Origin: an uncultured Clostridia bacterium
GTDB taxonomy: Bacteria > Bacillota > Clostridia > TANB77 > CAG-508
NCBI GenBank assembly: GCA_934129895.1
Contig: CAKOWY010000002.1
Location: 1-64,000 of the forward strand
Direction: 5' to 3'
Length of the DNA stretch: 64,000 nt
The notes below the pieces were generated by a model. That model saw nothing but the letters and a program-made list of their open reading frames with translations. It was not told where the DNA came from and searched no databases. The position numbers and the translations under genes are program-made. The number at the start of each line of letters is the position of its first letter. Within the stretch, counting starts at the first letter, position 1. Below are positions 1 to 8,649 of the stretch, piece after piece.

Positions 1-87
1 CTTTAATCCTGTTCCTAGAACAGAAAAATCTGCTGTAAGTAAAATCATAATAATTAATACTGAAATTACTTTGTTTAGTGTTTTCAT
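1..87 (-). CDS. N-terminus of a secreted or membrane protein, cut by the window edge
   Basis: An ATG at 85-87 on the minus strand follows a GGGGGA ribosome binding site. The 29 visible residues start MKTLNKVISVLIIMILLTAD: a lysine-bearing N-terminus, a hydrophobic stretch and small residues, so a signal peptide or a first membrane helix. The rest of the gene lies beyond position 1 and the function cannot be given. It is transcribed away from the small plus-strand gene at 391. Confidence 0.6.
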   Translation of the reverse strand, partial: MKTLNKVISVLIIMILLTADFSVLGTGLK

Positions 88-390
88 ATATTTATCCCCC
101 TATTTTCTAATATTAGCATTTTATGGGATATTTTGTTTTTTTTCAATACTTGTATTTAGCCCATTATTTTTTCAATTATTTTTTTCTCTTAAGGATTTCA
201 ATATTCCAAGATAATATTACATTTTTATTAAATTTTATTACGTTATATTTCAAATTTTGACTGTTTTCTTTGGGAAATAACATATTTGGTATTTTTTTTG
301 CATTTTTTTTATTTTTAACTTTATTATTTTTTTATCATATTATAATTATTATTACATATTTTATATTAATAAAAAGAAAGGAGTATTTTT
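88..390. other. AT-rich divergent intergenic region
   Basis: About 300 bases without a convincing gene between two divergent genes. It must hold promoters for both. On the plus strand a TTGACT at 257-262 has only a poor -10 after it. A better match is a sporulation-type promoter at 335-363, listed separately. No tRNA, riboswitch or strong hairpin is evident. Confidence 0.5.
335..363 (+). promoter_or_regulatory. candidate sigma-E/sigma-K type promoter
   Basis: TCATATT (335-341), a 13-base spacer and CATATTTTA (355-363) fit the mother-cell sporulation consensus (ATATT-like -35, CATANNNTA -10). The GTG start is 28 bases downstream. Chance matches are common in DNA this AT-rich. Confidence 0.3.
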
Positions 391-732
391 GTGAATAATT
401 TTTATAGAAATAATTCTTATTATTTTTATAATCCATATAAAAATAAATATTATAATAATTGTACTCCTTATCCCCCTAGCTCTCAAAATAATTATTATAA
501 TAAAAAAAATAATTATGAAAATAATACATTAATAAATAATAATGATTCAATTGATATAAAAAAAACTGAATTAAAAAATCTTCCTCCAAACAAAGACTTT
601 ATTTTAGATATTTTCGGATTAAAATTATATTTTGATGATATTTTAATTTTAAGCTTGTTATATTTTTTATATGAAGAAAATGTTAAAGATGAAGGATTAT
701 TTTTAGCTCTTGTTTTACTTCTTATTAGTTAA
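391..732 (+). CDS. small Asn/Tyr-rich protein with a hydrophobic C-terminus, function unknown
   Basis: 113 residues. The GTG start follows a clear AAAGGAG site 6-8 bases upstream. Residues 1-60 are low complexity (mostly Asn, Tyr, Lys, with a Pro-Pro-Ser patch). Residues 73-113 form a compact module: DIFGLKLYFDDILILSLLYF, then a charged YEENVKDEGL turn, then a second hydrophobic run ending LVLLLIS, which would suit a helical hairpin. I recall similar C-termini in small clostridial proteins, but I know of no assigned function. The candidate sigma-E/K promoter and the coat-like composition make a spore-layer role possible. It stands alone, between a divergent gene and a convergent terminator. 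Confidence 0.7.
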   Translation: MNNFYRNNSYYFYNPYKNKYYNNCTPYPPSSQNNYYNKKNNYENNTLINNNDSIDIKKTELKNLPPNKDFILDIFGLKLYFDDILILSLLYFLYEENVKDEGLFLALVLLLIS

Positions 733-767
733 AAAAAGCTTTTTATATTTCTATAAAAAGCTTTTTT
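732..767. terminator. bidirectional intrinsic terminator between the small gene and minC
   Basis: A perfect 16-bp stem (732-747 pairing with 752-767) around a 4-base loop, with A and T runs on both sides. It sits between the plus-strand stop at 732 and the minus-strand minC stop at 771, so it can serve both convergent genes. Confidence 0.85.
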
Positions 768-770
768 ATT

Positions 771-1385
771 TCACCATTTTTCAATTTCTATATTATCATT
801 TTTTACACAAATATATGCTCTATTAACTGATTCTTCAACATTCTTATCAATTTCTCTAACAATATTAGAAATTCTAATTTGTACAGCATCTAATACCCCT
901 GCTAGAATAATTGCCTCTTTATTTCCTTTTGCACCAGCATGTGCTAAACCTCTTAATGTTCCCATTACTACTATATTGTCTTTAGCTATTATCTCAGCTC
1001 CTGCATTAACATCTCCAATTATAACAATACTTTCTTCTGCTTCCAATCTTTGTCCAGAGCGTATAGAACCTCTATGAAATACTATTTTAGAATTTTCTAT
1101 TTTTTCTTTATAACTTCTTACAATTCCATTTAATCCTAATGTTGTTGGAGTATCAAATGTTATAGGTACATCAATATATTCTTTTATTATTTTTTCAATA
1201 TTAATTAATTCCTCTTCTGCTAATATTTTTCCTGTTACTCTAATATGTGTTTTTTCTTGTTGATATAATTTAGATAATTCAACTAGCTTTTCTCTTAATT
1301 CTTTTATAATTTCTTCTTCTGTTGCATTATCATCTATTTTTATTAATGTTTCTTCTTTTTTTAGATTAATGCTTATACAACTCAT
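771..1385 (-). CDS. minC: septum site-determining protein MinC
   Basis: 204 residues, FtsZ assembly inhibitor that places the division septum. The C-terminal half carries the MinC beta-helix signature: RGSIRSGQRLEAEESIVIIG, then GDVNAGAEI, GTLRGLAHAGAKGN and ILAGVLDAVQIRI. The N-terminal domain is short and divergent. An in-frame TTG at 1400 lies inside the ribosome binding site (GGAGGA), so the ATG at 1383-1385 (MSCISINLKK) is the start. It is the last gene of the mreB-mreC-mreD-pbp2-minC operon, 27 bases after the PBP2 stop. minD and minE, the usual next genes, are absent here. Confidence 0.93.
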   Translation of the reverse strand: MSCISINLKKEETLIKIDDNATEEEIIKELREKLVELSKLYQQEKTHIRVTGKILAEEELINIEKIIKEYIDVPITFDTPTTLGLNGIVRSYKEKIENSKIVFHRGSIRSGQRLEAEESIVIIGDVNAGAEIIAKDNIVVMGTLRGLAHAGAKGNKEAIILAGVLDAVQIRISNIVREIDKNVEESVNRAYICVKNDNIEIEKW

Positions 1386-1412
1386 AAAATTTTCCTCCAA
1401 TGTTGATTTTAA

Positions 1413-3542
1413 TTATCTTATTTGTTCTGTATATGGTGTAGCTGTCACACTTTCATTTATTTCTGTTGATTCATTTGTTCCAAAATATTGATTTAATACA
1501 TCTCTTGCAACTTCTGCTGCATAATTTCCATGTCCACCATTTTCTATCATAACAACAACAGCAACTTCTGGATTTTCAAAAGGAGCAAAGCATACAAACC
1601 ACGCATTAACTAAGTCATTTTGATTTTCATCTGTTCCTGCTTCTGCTGATCCAGTTTTTCCAGCAACTTCTACTTTAAAATTTTTAAAGATATTATATGC
1701 TGTTCCACCAGCTTCACTTGTTGCCATCCTCATTCCCTCTTTTGCAACTTGAATGCTTTCTGGGCTTATTTGTATTCCATCATCTTCATCTGTAATTCCT
1801 AACTTTGTATTTACATATTTACGTATTTCTTCTGGAGAAACCTCTGTGCCATCTAAATTCATTATTGTTTTTACTATTGATGGTTGTACTATAGTTCCAC
1901 CATTTGCAATTGAAGATATATATTTTGCAATTTGTATTGGAGTAAAGCTATTATTTCCTTGACCTATTGCTGCATTTAATGTATCTCCTAATCCATTTAT
2001 ATTTTTTGATGCTACTGTTCCTGCTTTTTCGCTTGGAAGCTCTATTCCTGTCTTTTTTCCAAGTCCAAAATGTAATGCATATTTTGCAAGAGTACTTATA
2101 CCCATTCTATCTCCTGTTTCATAAAAGAAATAGTTGCATGAATGTTGTAATGCCTGTGTTACATTTAAATACCCATGTCCTCTACGATAACTTGTATAAT
2201 ACCAGCATTTCATTTCTATTCCATATTTTTTATATATTCCTGTATCATTTATTCTTTCCTTTGTTGTAATTGCTCCTGTTTCTAGTCCTGCTATTGCTGT
2301 AACCATTTTAAATGTCGAACCAGGCTCATACGTGCCTTGAATTGTTTTGTTTAATAATGGATGAGTTTGACTATCATTCATATAATTCCATTTATCAGCT
2401 TGTAATGTTCCAACAAACCATTGTGGCTCATATGATGGATAACTTGCCATTGAAAGAACTTCTCCTGTATTTACATTCATAACAACTGCTGCACCACCTT
2501 TAGCATTATATGTTTGTGAAAATCCTCCTGCCTTTATCTTTTCAACACAGTCAGCTAATGCTTGTTCTGTTACTTTTTGTAGATTTGCATCTATTGTCAA
2601 AACTATATTACTACCTGAAATAGCATTTTTTGTGACATTTTCAGCTGTAATTGTTCCATCAACAGACATTTCTACTTCTTTTTCTCCAGCAGTTCCCTTT
2701 AAATAATCTTCAAATAATGCTTCTATACCAGTTTTTCCAATTATATCATCCATATCATAAACATCTTTTTTAGCTTTATATTCTTCATCACTAATTTTTC
2801 TTGTATATCCTATTACATGTGCAGCTAAACTTCCATTATTATAAGTTCTTACTGCATTTGTTTCTATACTTATTCCTGGAAATTCATTATTTCTTTCATT
2901 TATCTGTGCTACAACAGTATCATTTACATCTTCTGCTAATGTTATTGATTTTGTTGTGCTATACCCAGTTGTAGTAATCCAGTATCGTATAGCAATTATT
3001 TTTCTTACCTCTGCATTATCAGTATTTGAAATTTTATATTTCTCTTTAAATTTATTAAATGTCTCTTCTGCTGTTGCATCTTCATTTATTTTATATTTAT
3101 TTTTCCATTGCGTTAATGTTGTATCGCTAATAGTATATTCATAAGGATCTATTTTTATTGGAAATGTATCTGGATAAGTTACTTGCTGTTCTTCAAATAA
3201 TTTAATTAATTTTAATATTGATGTATTTAATTCTTCATCTGACACATTTGTTTTATATAATTGAATATCATTTCTTACCCTAATTCCTGCAAGTTCTGTA
3301 CCAGATCTATCCAAAATAGACCCTCTTGATGAGTCTATTTTTGTTACTCTTGATAGTCTTGTATTTGACTGTTCTCTATAACTTTCTCCATTTACTATTT
3401 GTAAGTTAAATAATTGAGCAATAAGAATTATTCCTATTAAATAAACTATTATTGTTATTATATTAAATCTAAGATTTATTTGCTCTGTCCCAATTTCTCT
3501 TTCCCAAGCTGTATCTTTGTCAAAGCTAATTCTTTTATTCAA
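1413..3542 (-). CDS. mrdA: penicillin-binding protein 2, class B transpeptidase of the elongasome
   Basis: 709 residues. One membrane helix at about 28-48, a PBP dimer/pedestal region (RGSILDRSG near 74), and a transpeptidase domain with all three motifs: STFK at Ser409-Lys412, SCN in QHSCNYFFYETGDRMG, and KTG at 629-631. It cross-links peptidoglycan during lateral wall growth with MreBCD, whose genes lie directly upstream. The start is TTG at 3540-3542, supported by an AAGGTG site about 6 bases upstream and no nearby ATG in frame. Insertions before residue 230 make it slightly longer than Gram-negative PBP2. The C-terminal tail after the fold is Thr/Glu-rich. Confidence 0.93.
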   Translation of the reverse strand: MNKRISFDKDTAWEREIGTEQINLRFNIITIIVYLIGIILIAQLFNLQIVNGESYREQSNTRLSRVTKIDSSRGSILDRSGTELAGIRVRNDIQLYKTNVSDEELNTSILKLIKLFEEQQVTYPDTFPIKIDPYEYTISDTTLTQWKNKYKINEDATAEETFNKFKEKYKISNTDNAEVRKIIAIRYWITTTGYSTTKSITLAEDVNDTVVAQINERNNEFPGISIETNAVRTYNNGSLAAHVIGYTRKISDEEYKAKKDVYDMDDIIGKTGIEALFEDYLKGTAGEKEVEMSVDGTITAENVTKNAISGSNIVLTIDANLQKVTEQALADCVEKIKAGGFSQTYNAKGGAAVVMNVNTGEVLSMASYPSYEPQWFVGTLQADKWNYMNDSQTHPLLNKTIQGTYEPGSTFKMVTAIAGLETGAITTKERINDTGIYKKYGIEMKCWYYTSYRRGHGYLNVTQALQHSCNYFFYETGDRMGISTLAKYALHFGLGKKTGIELPSEKAGTVASKNINGLGDTLNAAIGQGNNSFTPIQIAKYISSIANGGTIVQPSIVKTIMNLDGTEVSPEEIRKYVNTKLGITDEDDGIQISPESIQVAKEGMRMATSEAGGTAYNIFKNFKVEVAGKTGSAEAGTDENQNDLVNAWFVCFAPFENPEVAVVVMIENGGHGNYAAEVARDVLNQYFGTNESTEINESVTATPYTEQIR

Positions 3543-3571
3543 TTATTCACCTTCTTTCATACCCAAAAAAC

Positions 3572-4105
3572 TTAAAAATATCTTGTTAATATTTTATCTC
3601 CCTTTATTTCACTTTCTATTTGATTTCCTATATTTCTCATTAAAGGATACAATATTATTATTATTAAAACATTATATAAAATTTCTAATAATAATACTTT
3701 TATAAATGCAAATATTTCAACATTTATTTTCATAAAGATAATATTACAAACATATAATAATACCTCATAAAATATAGTACTTAGTACTCCTATAAATATA
3801 ATTATTATTCTACTATCCTTTGAAAAGTTTTTATCAAAGGCTCCTCCTATAATTCCTACTAATGCTAAACCAATAGAAGTTAATCCAATCCTTTGTCCAA
3901 TCCATAAGTCAATTAAAACGCCAAATATTATACCATAAATTGTTCCCATACATCTTCCCATGTATAATCCAATAAATAACACTAATATAATAAACATATT
4001 TGGCATTACACTTGCTATTGTAAAATTCGTAAAAACTATGGATTGTAATAAATATATAAATATAAAAGTAATAATCAAAGAAGCATGTATTAATACTTTT
4101 TTCAT
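3572..4105 (-). CDS. mreD: rod shape-determining protein MreD
   Basis: 177 residues, almost wholly hydrophobic, with five or six predicted membrane helices. The segment PNMFIILVLFIGLYMGRCMGTIYGIIFGVLIDLWIG fits the MreD family. It is a membrane partner of MreC in the elongasome. The position between mreC and the PBP2 gene, with 21- and 29-base gaps, is the classical order. ATG start with AGAGGA upstream. Confidence 0.88.
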   Translation of the reverse strand: MKKVLIHASLIITFIFIYLLQSIVFTNFTIASVMPNMFIILVLFIGLYMGRCMGTIYGIIFGVLIDLWIGQRIGLTSIGLALVGIIGGAFDKNFSKDSRIIIIFIGVLSTIFYEVLLYVCNIIFMKINVEIFAFIKVLLLEILYNVLIIIILYPLMRNIGNQIESEIKGDKILTRYF

Positions 4106-4126
4106 TTTTTATTTTTCCTCTCCATA

Positions 4127-4942
4127 TTATTGTATTATGACAAGAACTGTTTCTAATTTTTTAAAATCAACAGCTGCCTCTATTACTGCATAAGTATCTA
4201 TTTTATTTGTTCCTTCTACTATTTTCTTTACTCTACCTACATGTATTCCTTTAGTATATATACCTCCCATTCCAGAAGTTTCTACACTATCTCCTTGAAT
4301 AATATTAGCATCTGTACTTAAGTTTGTTGCTTTTAATGTTGCTTCACTTTCAATTGTTCCTTTACAAACCATAGTATCTCTTGTTGTACTTGCTAAACAA
4401 CTAGTAGAACTTGCACTATCTACTATTGTTTGAATTTTTGCTGTTGTTGGTGTGGTAGAAACTATATATCCAACTAGTCCTTCATCTGCAATTACAGTCA
4501 TATTTTCTTTTATTCCATTATTTGATCCTATATTTATAACTAATGTTTTAGAATAATTACTTATATCTCTTGAAATTATTGCTCCAGGTACTGTTTTATA
4601 TTCACCATATTTTTCTGCTAAATTTAATTGTTGTTTTAGTTGTTCATTTTCTGTTTTCATAACTTCAAATTCTCTTAATGATTGTTCAAGTTGACTGTTT
4701 TTTTGTTTTAATTGTTCATTTTCTGTTTTCAATTCATTAACATTTTCAAAAAATTTATCATTACTATTTATTTTATTTTTCAAATATGTTAAACCATTTT
4801 GCACTGGCACAACAGCTACATTTACAATATTTTCAAGTACTGATACATTTTCTGTGTTCTTATTTGTAAATACAACTAATACTATTAAAATTATTATTGT
4901 TATAATAACTCCAATTACTCCACTTTTTCTATTTGTTTCCAT
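4127..4942 (-). CDS. mreC: rod shape-determining protein MreC
   Basis: 271 residues. One N-terminal membrane helix (about 9-26), a coiled coil at about 62-110 rich in ENEQLKQ heptads, then the beta-sandwich domain with GAIISRDISNYSKTLVINIGSNNGIKENMTV and GLVGYIVSTTPTTAKIQTI, typical of MreC. It acts outside the membrane, linking MreB and MreD to PBP2. The start has an AGAGGA site, and the gene follows mreB by 17 bases. Confidence 0.93.
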   Translation of the reverse strand: METNRKSGVIGVIITIIILIVLVVFTNKNTENVSVLENIVNVAVVPVQNGLTYLKNKINSNDKFFENVNELKTENEQLKQKNSQLEQSLREFEVMKTENEQLKQQLNLAEKYGEYKTVPGAIISRDISNYSKTLVINIGSNNGIKENMTVIADEGLVGYIVSTTPTTAKIQTIVDSASSTSCLASTTRDTMVCKGTIESEATLKATNLSTDANIIQGDSVETSGMGGIYTKGIHVGRVKKIVEGTNKIDTYAVIEAAVDFKKLETVLVIIQ

Positions 4943-4959
4943 ACATTCCTCTCACCTTT

Positions 4960-5988
4960 TTATCTTTTTCTGGCATTTTTTAGTACAGATTTTAACTTTT
5001 CAATTTCTTGTAATGTTGTTTCAGTTCCTTTTACTACACAATCTAATGGCTCTTCTGCTACATAAGTTGGCATTCCTGTTTCCATACTTATTAGTTTATC
5101 TAAATTTTGTATTAATGCTCCTCCACCTGATAATACAATTCCTTTTTCCATAATATCAGATGCTAATTCTGGAGGAGTTTTTTCAAGTGATGTCTTAACA
5201 ACTTCTACTATTTGCATAATTGATTCTTTTATTGCTGTTTCTACATCATTTGATGTTATTTTTTCCGTACGTGGTAATCCAGTTGCTAAATCTCTTCCTT
5301 TTATTTCCATAGACATTTGTGTCATTAATGGCATTGCACACCCCAATTCTTTCTTTATGTTTTCTGCTGTTACTTCTCCAATTGCCAAATTCATTTCTCT
5401 TTTTACATAATTGACTATATCTTCGTTTAATTCGTCACCAGCAATTCTTATTGAGTTACTTAAAACAATTCCACCTAAAGATATTACGGCAACCTCAGTT
5501 GTACCTCCACCAATATCAACAATAATATTTCCACTTGGTTCTTCTATTTCTATTCCTGCTCCTATTGCTGCAGCCATTGGTTCTTCTATTAAATAAACTT
5601 CTCTAGCCCCTGCATGTATTATTGTCTCTTCAACTGCTCTTTCTTCTACTTCTGTTATTCCAGAAGGAACACCCACTATTACTCTTGGTCTAACTGCATT
5701 GTATTTTTTGCAAACCTTCTCCATAATTTTTTTTAATAACAATTTTGTAGCTGTAAAATCAGCAATTACACCATCTTTTAATGGTCGAATCGCACTAATT
5801 TCTTTTGGTGTTCTTCCAAGCATTTCTTTTGCTTCATGTCCTATTGCAATTACAGCTCCTGTTGTATTATCTATTGAAATTACTGATGGTTCTCTTAATA
5901 CTATTCCTTTTCCTTTTATTGTTACTAAAATATTTGCTGTTCCTAAATCTATTCCTATATCTTTAGAATTAAATGATAATAATCCCAT
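4960..5988 (-). CDS. mreB: rod shape-determining actin homolog MreB
   Basis: 342 residues, cytoplasmic bacterial actin that steers wall synthesis. Phosphate 1 (IGIDLGTANILV), the hinge IVDIGGGTTEVAVISLGG, phosphate 2 and the C-terminal GIVLSGGGALI are all present. Two in-frame ATGs exist; the one at 5997 sits only a few bases from the AGGAAGGA site, while 5988 (MGLLSFNSKDIG) has normal spacing and matches the usual MreB N-terminus, so I chose 5988. First shape gene of the operon, 15 bases after radC. Confidence 0.95.
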   Translation of the reverse strand: MGLLSFNSKDIGIDLGTANILVTIKGKGIVLREPSVISIDNTTGAVIAIGHEAKEMLGRTPKEISAIRPLKDGVIADFTATKLLLKKIMEKVCKKYNAVRPRVIVGVPSGITEVEERAVEETIIHAGAREVYLIEEPMAAAIGAGIEIEEPSGNIIVDIGGGTTEVAVISLGGIVLSNSIRIAGDELNEDIVNYVKREMNLAIGEVTAENIKKELGCAMPLMTQMSMEIKGRDLATGLPRTEKITSNDVETAIKESIMQIVEVVKTSLEKTPPELASDIMEKGIVLSGGGALIQNLDKLISMETGMPTYVAEEPLDCVVKGTETTLQEIEKLKSVLKNARKR

Positions 5989-6003
5989 TTTATACATTCC
6001 TTC

Positions 6004-6729
6004 CTAATGTATATTTTTTTCTTTACTAAATATACTTATATATTTGTTATCTCCAATTACAATATGATCTAACAATTGTATTTCGAGTAATTCAGATGCT
6101 TTTCTTACTTTTTCTGTAAATTCATAATCTTTTTGGCTTGGATTTGGATTTCCTGATGGATGATTATGAACAAGTATAATTTTTAATGCTTGTATTTTTA
6201 CTGCTTCATTTAATATATTTCTGACACTTGCACTCACAAAATTATTTGTTCCTTTTGCTACATCTTTTATTTTTAATATTTGATTATGATTATCTAACAT
6301 TATTACTTTCAGTATTTCTTGTTTTTCAAACCTCATATCTTGAATAATTACTTCTACAACATCTTTTGGCTTTCTAATTATGATTTTCTTGTAATTATCT
6401 ATTGAATTCATTCTAGATGCTAATTCACAAACTGCTTTTACTTGAATTGCCTTTACTTTTCCAATTCCTTTTATCTTTACTAATTCTTCTATTGTTATAT
6501 CTCTTAAAAAGTTCAAATTATTTTTGTTTATATTTTCATTTAACATTAGTATTTTTTGAGCTAATTGAACTGATGTTTCTTCTCTGTTACCTGTTTTTAT
6601 TATTATCGCTAACAATTCAGCATTTGTTAACGCTTTTTCTCCCTTTTGTTCCAACTTTTCGTAGGGTCTCTCCGTTTCTGGTAATTTTTTTATAGTAAAT
6701 GACACTTTTTTCCTTTCCTTTTTCTTCAT
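6004..6729 (-). CDS. radC: RadC family JAB-domain protein (UPF0758)
   Basis: 241 residues. The N-terminal helix-hairpin-helix region (LPETERPYEKLEQKGEKALTNAELLAIIIKTG, then IKGIGKVKAIQ) is followed by an MPN/JAB domain with the metal site HNHPSGNPNPSQKD. The family is widespread and its biochemical role is unsettled; an original DNA-repair link was withdrawn. radC directly upstream of mreB is a common Firmicute order. A good sigma-A promoter lies 44-72 bases upstream, so radC heads the shape-gene operon. Confidence 0.93.
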   Translation of the reverse strand: MKKKERKKVSFTIKKLPETERPYEKLEQKGEKALTNAELLAIIIKTGNREETSVQLAQKILMLNENINKNNLNFLRDITIEELVKIKGIGKVKAIQVKAVCELASRMNSIDNYKKIIIRKPKDVVEVIIQDMRFEKQEILKVIMLDNHNQILKIKDVAKGTNNFVSASVRNILNEAVKIQALKIILVHNHPSGNPNPSQKDYEFTEKVRKASELLEIQLLDHIVIGDNKYISIFSKEKNIH

Positions 6730-6772
6730 ATTTTTATTTTATTCCCCTACGGCTCCCTAATATTGTGTTATT

Positions 6773-6801
6773 ATTATATATTGATTTTACTTTTTTTTCA
6801 A
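6773..6801 (-). promoter_or_regulatory. sigma-A promoter of the radC-mreBCD-pbp2-minC operon
   Basis: Minus strand TTGAAA (6801-6796), 17-base spacer, TATAAT (6778-6773). The radC ATG is about 44 bases downstream. Confidence 0.7.
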
Positions 6802-6903
6802 GTACTATTAAACAAATATTATATATTTTTAAGAATTGGAAAAAATTGTTCCTTTAAATATATTATGTTTCATTATATAATATATTTGAACGGAGGATTT
6901 AAA

Positions 6904-7383
6904 ATGAAGTTTGAAAAAATTACTGATAATAAAATAAAAATATTTTTTTCTACAGATGATTTTAATTCTAAAAATATTTCACCTAAAGTATTATTCTCGA
7001 ATAATTATATAATTCAAAATTTATTAAATACTTTTTTAGAAAAAGCTAAAGATGAATTAAATTTTAAAGTTAATGATGAACAATTATTATTAGAGGCAAT
7101 TAGTTGTACTGATGGCTTTGTTTTTACTATTACAAAAATTTCACCTTATTTGTTTGAATATAATTCAATGACAAATATTTATAAATTTGAAAATTTTGAG
7201 AATTTTGTTTGTTTTTGTACATATATAAAAAATATGAAAATAAGTTTTAATACTAATTTTTCATTATACTTTTACAATAATAACTATTATTTATGCTATT
7301 TAAACGATAGTAAATTAAATATTATTTTAAAAGAATTTGCCACTCAAGTAAAAAATATTTCACGGAATTTTTGGAATTCTTAA
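6904..7383 (+). CDS. mecA: MecA-like ClpC adaptor, reading frame broken near the C-terminus
   Basis: ATG at 6904 after CGGAGGA; an upstream extension of the frame to 6763 lacks a site. The 159-residue frame opens MKFEKITDNKIKIFFSTDDF, then a DELNFKVNDEQLLLEAISCTDGFVFTITK segment that fits the MecA N-terminal domain. MecA proteins deliver substrates to the ClpC protease. The frame stops after ISRNFWNS. The +1 frame continues with LNEYGKVILDNNTFENFTSLF to a stop at 7454-7456, just what the MecA C-terminus looks like. Removing one A from the A6 run at 7350-7355 restores a 183-residue protein. So this is a real frameshift, a sequencing error or a slippage site. The match to MecA is by eye. Confidence 0.7.
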   Translation: MKFEKITDNKIKIFFSTDDFNSKNISPKVLFSNNYIIQNLLNTFLEKAKDELNFKVNDEQLLLEAISCTDGFVFTITKISPYLFEYNSMTNIYKFENFENFVCFCTYIKNMKISFNTNFSLYFYNNNYYLCYLNDSKLNIILKEFATQVKNISRNFWNS

Positions 7384-7456
7384 TGAATATGGAAAAGTTA
7401 TTTTGGATAATAATACATTTGAAAATTTTACAAGTTTATTTATTTCAATGCAATAA
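7350..7456 (+). other. out-of-frame C-terminal part of the mecA-like gene
   Basis: Reading in the +1 frame from the A6 run gives an intact tail of about 34 residues that ends at TAA 7454-7456 and contains NEYGKVILDNN, a typical MecA ending. The tail is open and immediately followed by the terminator, which suggests that the gene was whole recently or is read through by slippage. Confidence 0.65.
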
Positions 7457-7461
7457 AAAAA

Positions 7462-7493
7462 TGAACCTAAATTTTATACAATATTTAGGTTCA
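7462..7493. terminator. bidirectional terminator between the mecA-like gene and the M23 peptidase
   Basis: An 11-bp perfect stem (7462-7472 with 7483-7493), A-run before it and T-rich sequence after. It lies between the 7456 stop (plus) and the 7504 stop (minus). Confidence 0.75.
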
Positions 7494-7503
7494 CTTATTT
7501 ATT

Positions 7504-8499
7504 TTAATATACATAATTTTGTGGATTATATGCTACTCCATTTATTCTAATTTCCAAATGTAAATGTGGTCCTGTACTATTTCCTGTTGAACCTACGGCT
7601 GCTATTACATCACCTTGTTTTACTTGTTCTCCAGCACTTACATATAGTTTACTACAATGTCCATAATATGTTTCTATACCATTTCCATGTGAAACAACTA
7701 ATAACTTTCCATAAGACTTATGTGTTCCTGCAAAAGTTACTGTTCCTGAAGCTGCAACTTTTATAGGTGTACCTGTTGGTGCTGCTATATCTAATCCTGT
7801 ATGTTGACTTACTCTTATTCTACTTACAGATCCAAATCTTGAACTTATTGACCCTGTAATTGGTCTTATTAAATTTAAACTTATTGGTACTTTTTGAAAT
7901 GATATATTTGTTGATGTATTTAACTTTCCTGTGCTTGTTGTATTTTTTTTGGCTACTGCTACCGGCTTTTTTTCATATAAACTTGCAACAACAGCATCAA
8001 CTTCTGAAAATTCTTTTATTTCTGTTTCATATATTTCAGTTATTGAAATTTTGTCTATATTATTACTATTTTTTTCTTTTAATTTATTAACAATTTCTTC
8101 TGCTGTTGAAAATTCTGAAACATAAGCTTTTACTTCATCATCAAGTGCAATTCCATAATATTTATAGTATGGAATTCCTTCTTTTTTTACCTTTTCAAAT
8201 ATTTCTTCATCATTTGTTACAATATTTCTTTTTAATAAACAAATCTTATATTCTGGTAAATTATCTATTTGAACAAATGCTATGTTTGTTTCTCCATCTC
8301 CATTTTCCATATATGTATTAATTTGAGCTTGTAATTGACTTTTGTCTTGACTATAGCCCACTTGCTCACCATTTATATAAACACTATAAATCGGTTTGAA
8401 AAATATGGCAACAGCACATATGATTAATAATATTGACATTCCTAAAAGTATTGTAAGTTTTATCGTTTTTCTTGCAAATACTAATATTTTTTTTATCAT
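7504..8499 (-). CDS. membrane-anchored M23 (LytM-type) peptidoglycan endopeptidase
   Basis: 331 residues. One membrane helix at about 15-33, a linker domain with a G5/LysM-like beta region of uncertain type, then an M23 domain from about 212. Zinc ligands are visible: His233 and Asp237 in HTGLDIA, and His314 in HLHLE, with the catalytic His281 (YYGH) and His312. It probably cleaves cross-bridges in the wall from the outer face of the membrane. Similar proteins act in growth or in SpoIIQ-like roles during engulfment; the sequence does not decide. Good AAAGGAGA site before the ATG. It stands alone, convergent to mecA. Confidence 0.88.
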   Translation of the reverse strand: MIKKILVFARKTIKLTILLGMSILLIICAVAIFFKPIYSVYINGEQVGYSQDKSQLQAQINTYMENGDGETNIAFVQIDNLPEYKICLLKRNIVTNDEEIFEKVKKEGIPYYKYYGIALDDEVKAYVSEFSTAEEIVNKLKEKNSNNIDKISITEIYETEIKEFSEVDAVVASLYEKKPVAVAKKNTTSTGKLNTSTNISFQKVPISLNLIRPITGSISSRFGSVSRIRVSQHTGLDIAAPTGTPIKVAASGTVTFAGTHKSYGKLLVVSHGNGIETYYGHCSKLYVSAGEQVKQGDVIAAVGSTGNSTGPHLHLEIRINGVAYNPQNYVY

Positions 8500-8649
8500 T
8501 AATTTTCTCCTTTGGCTATTTATTCCATTATATTATTTTATATTTTATATTATTTTATCTACTTTTAGCAATTTATCTATTATGTTGTTTTGGCTATTTA
8601 TTTTCATTTTTTCTTTTGTTTTATCCTATTTTCTTTTATTTTCTCCTTT

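Noticed and set aside
6763..6903. 47-residue N-terminal extension of the mecA-like frame
   Set aside because: No ribosome binding site at the upstream start, while CGGAGGA precedes the ATG at 6904; the stretch overlaps the radC promoter.
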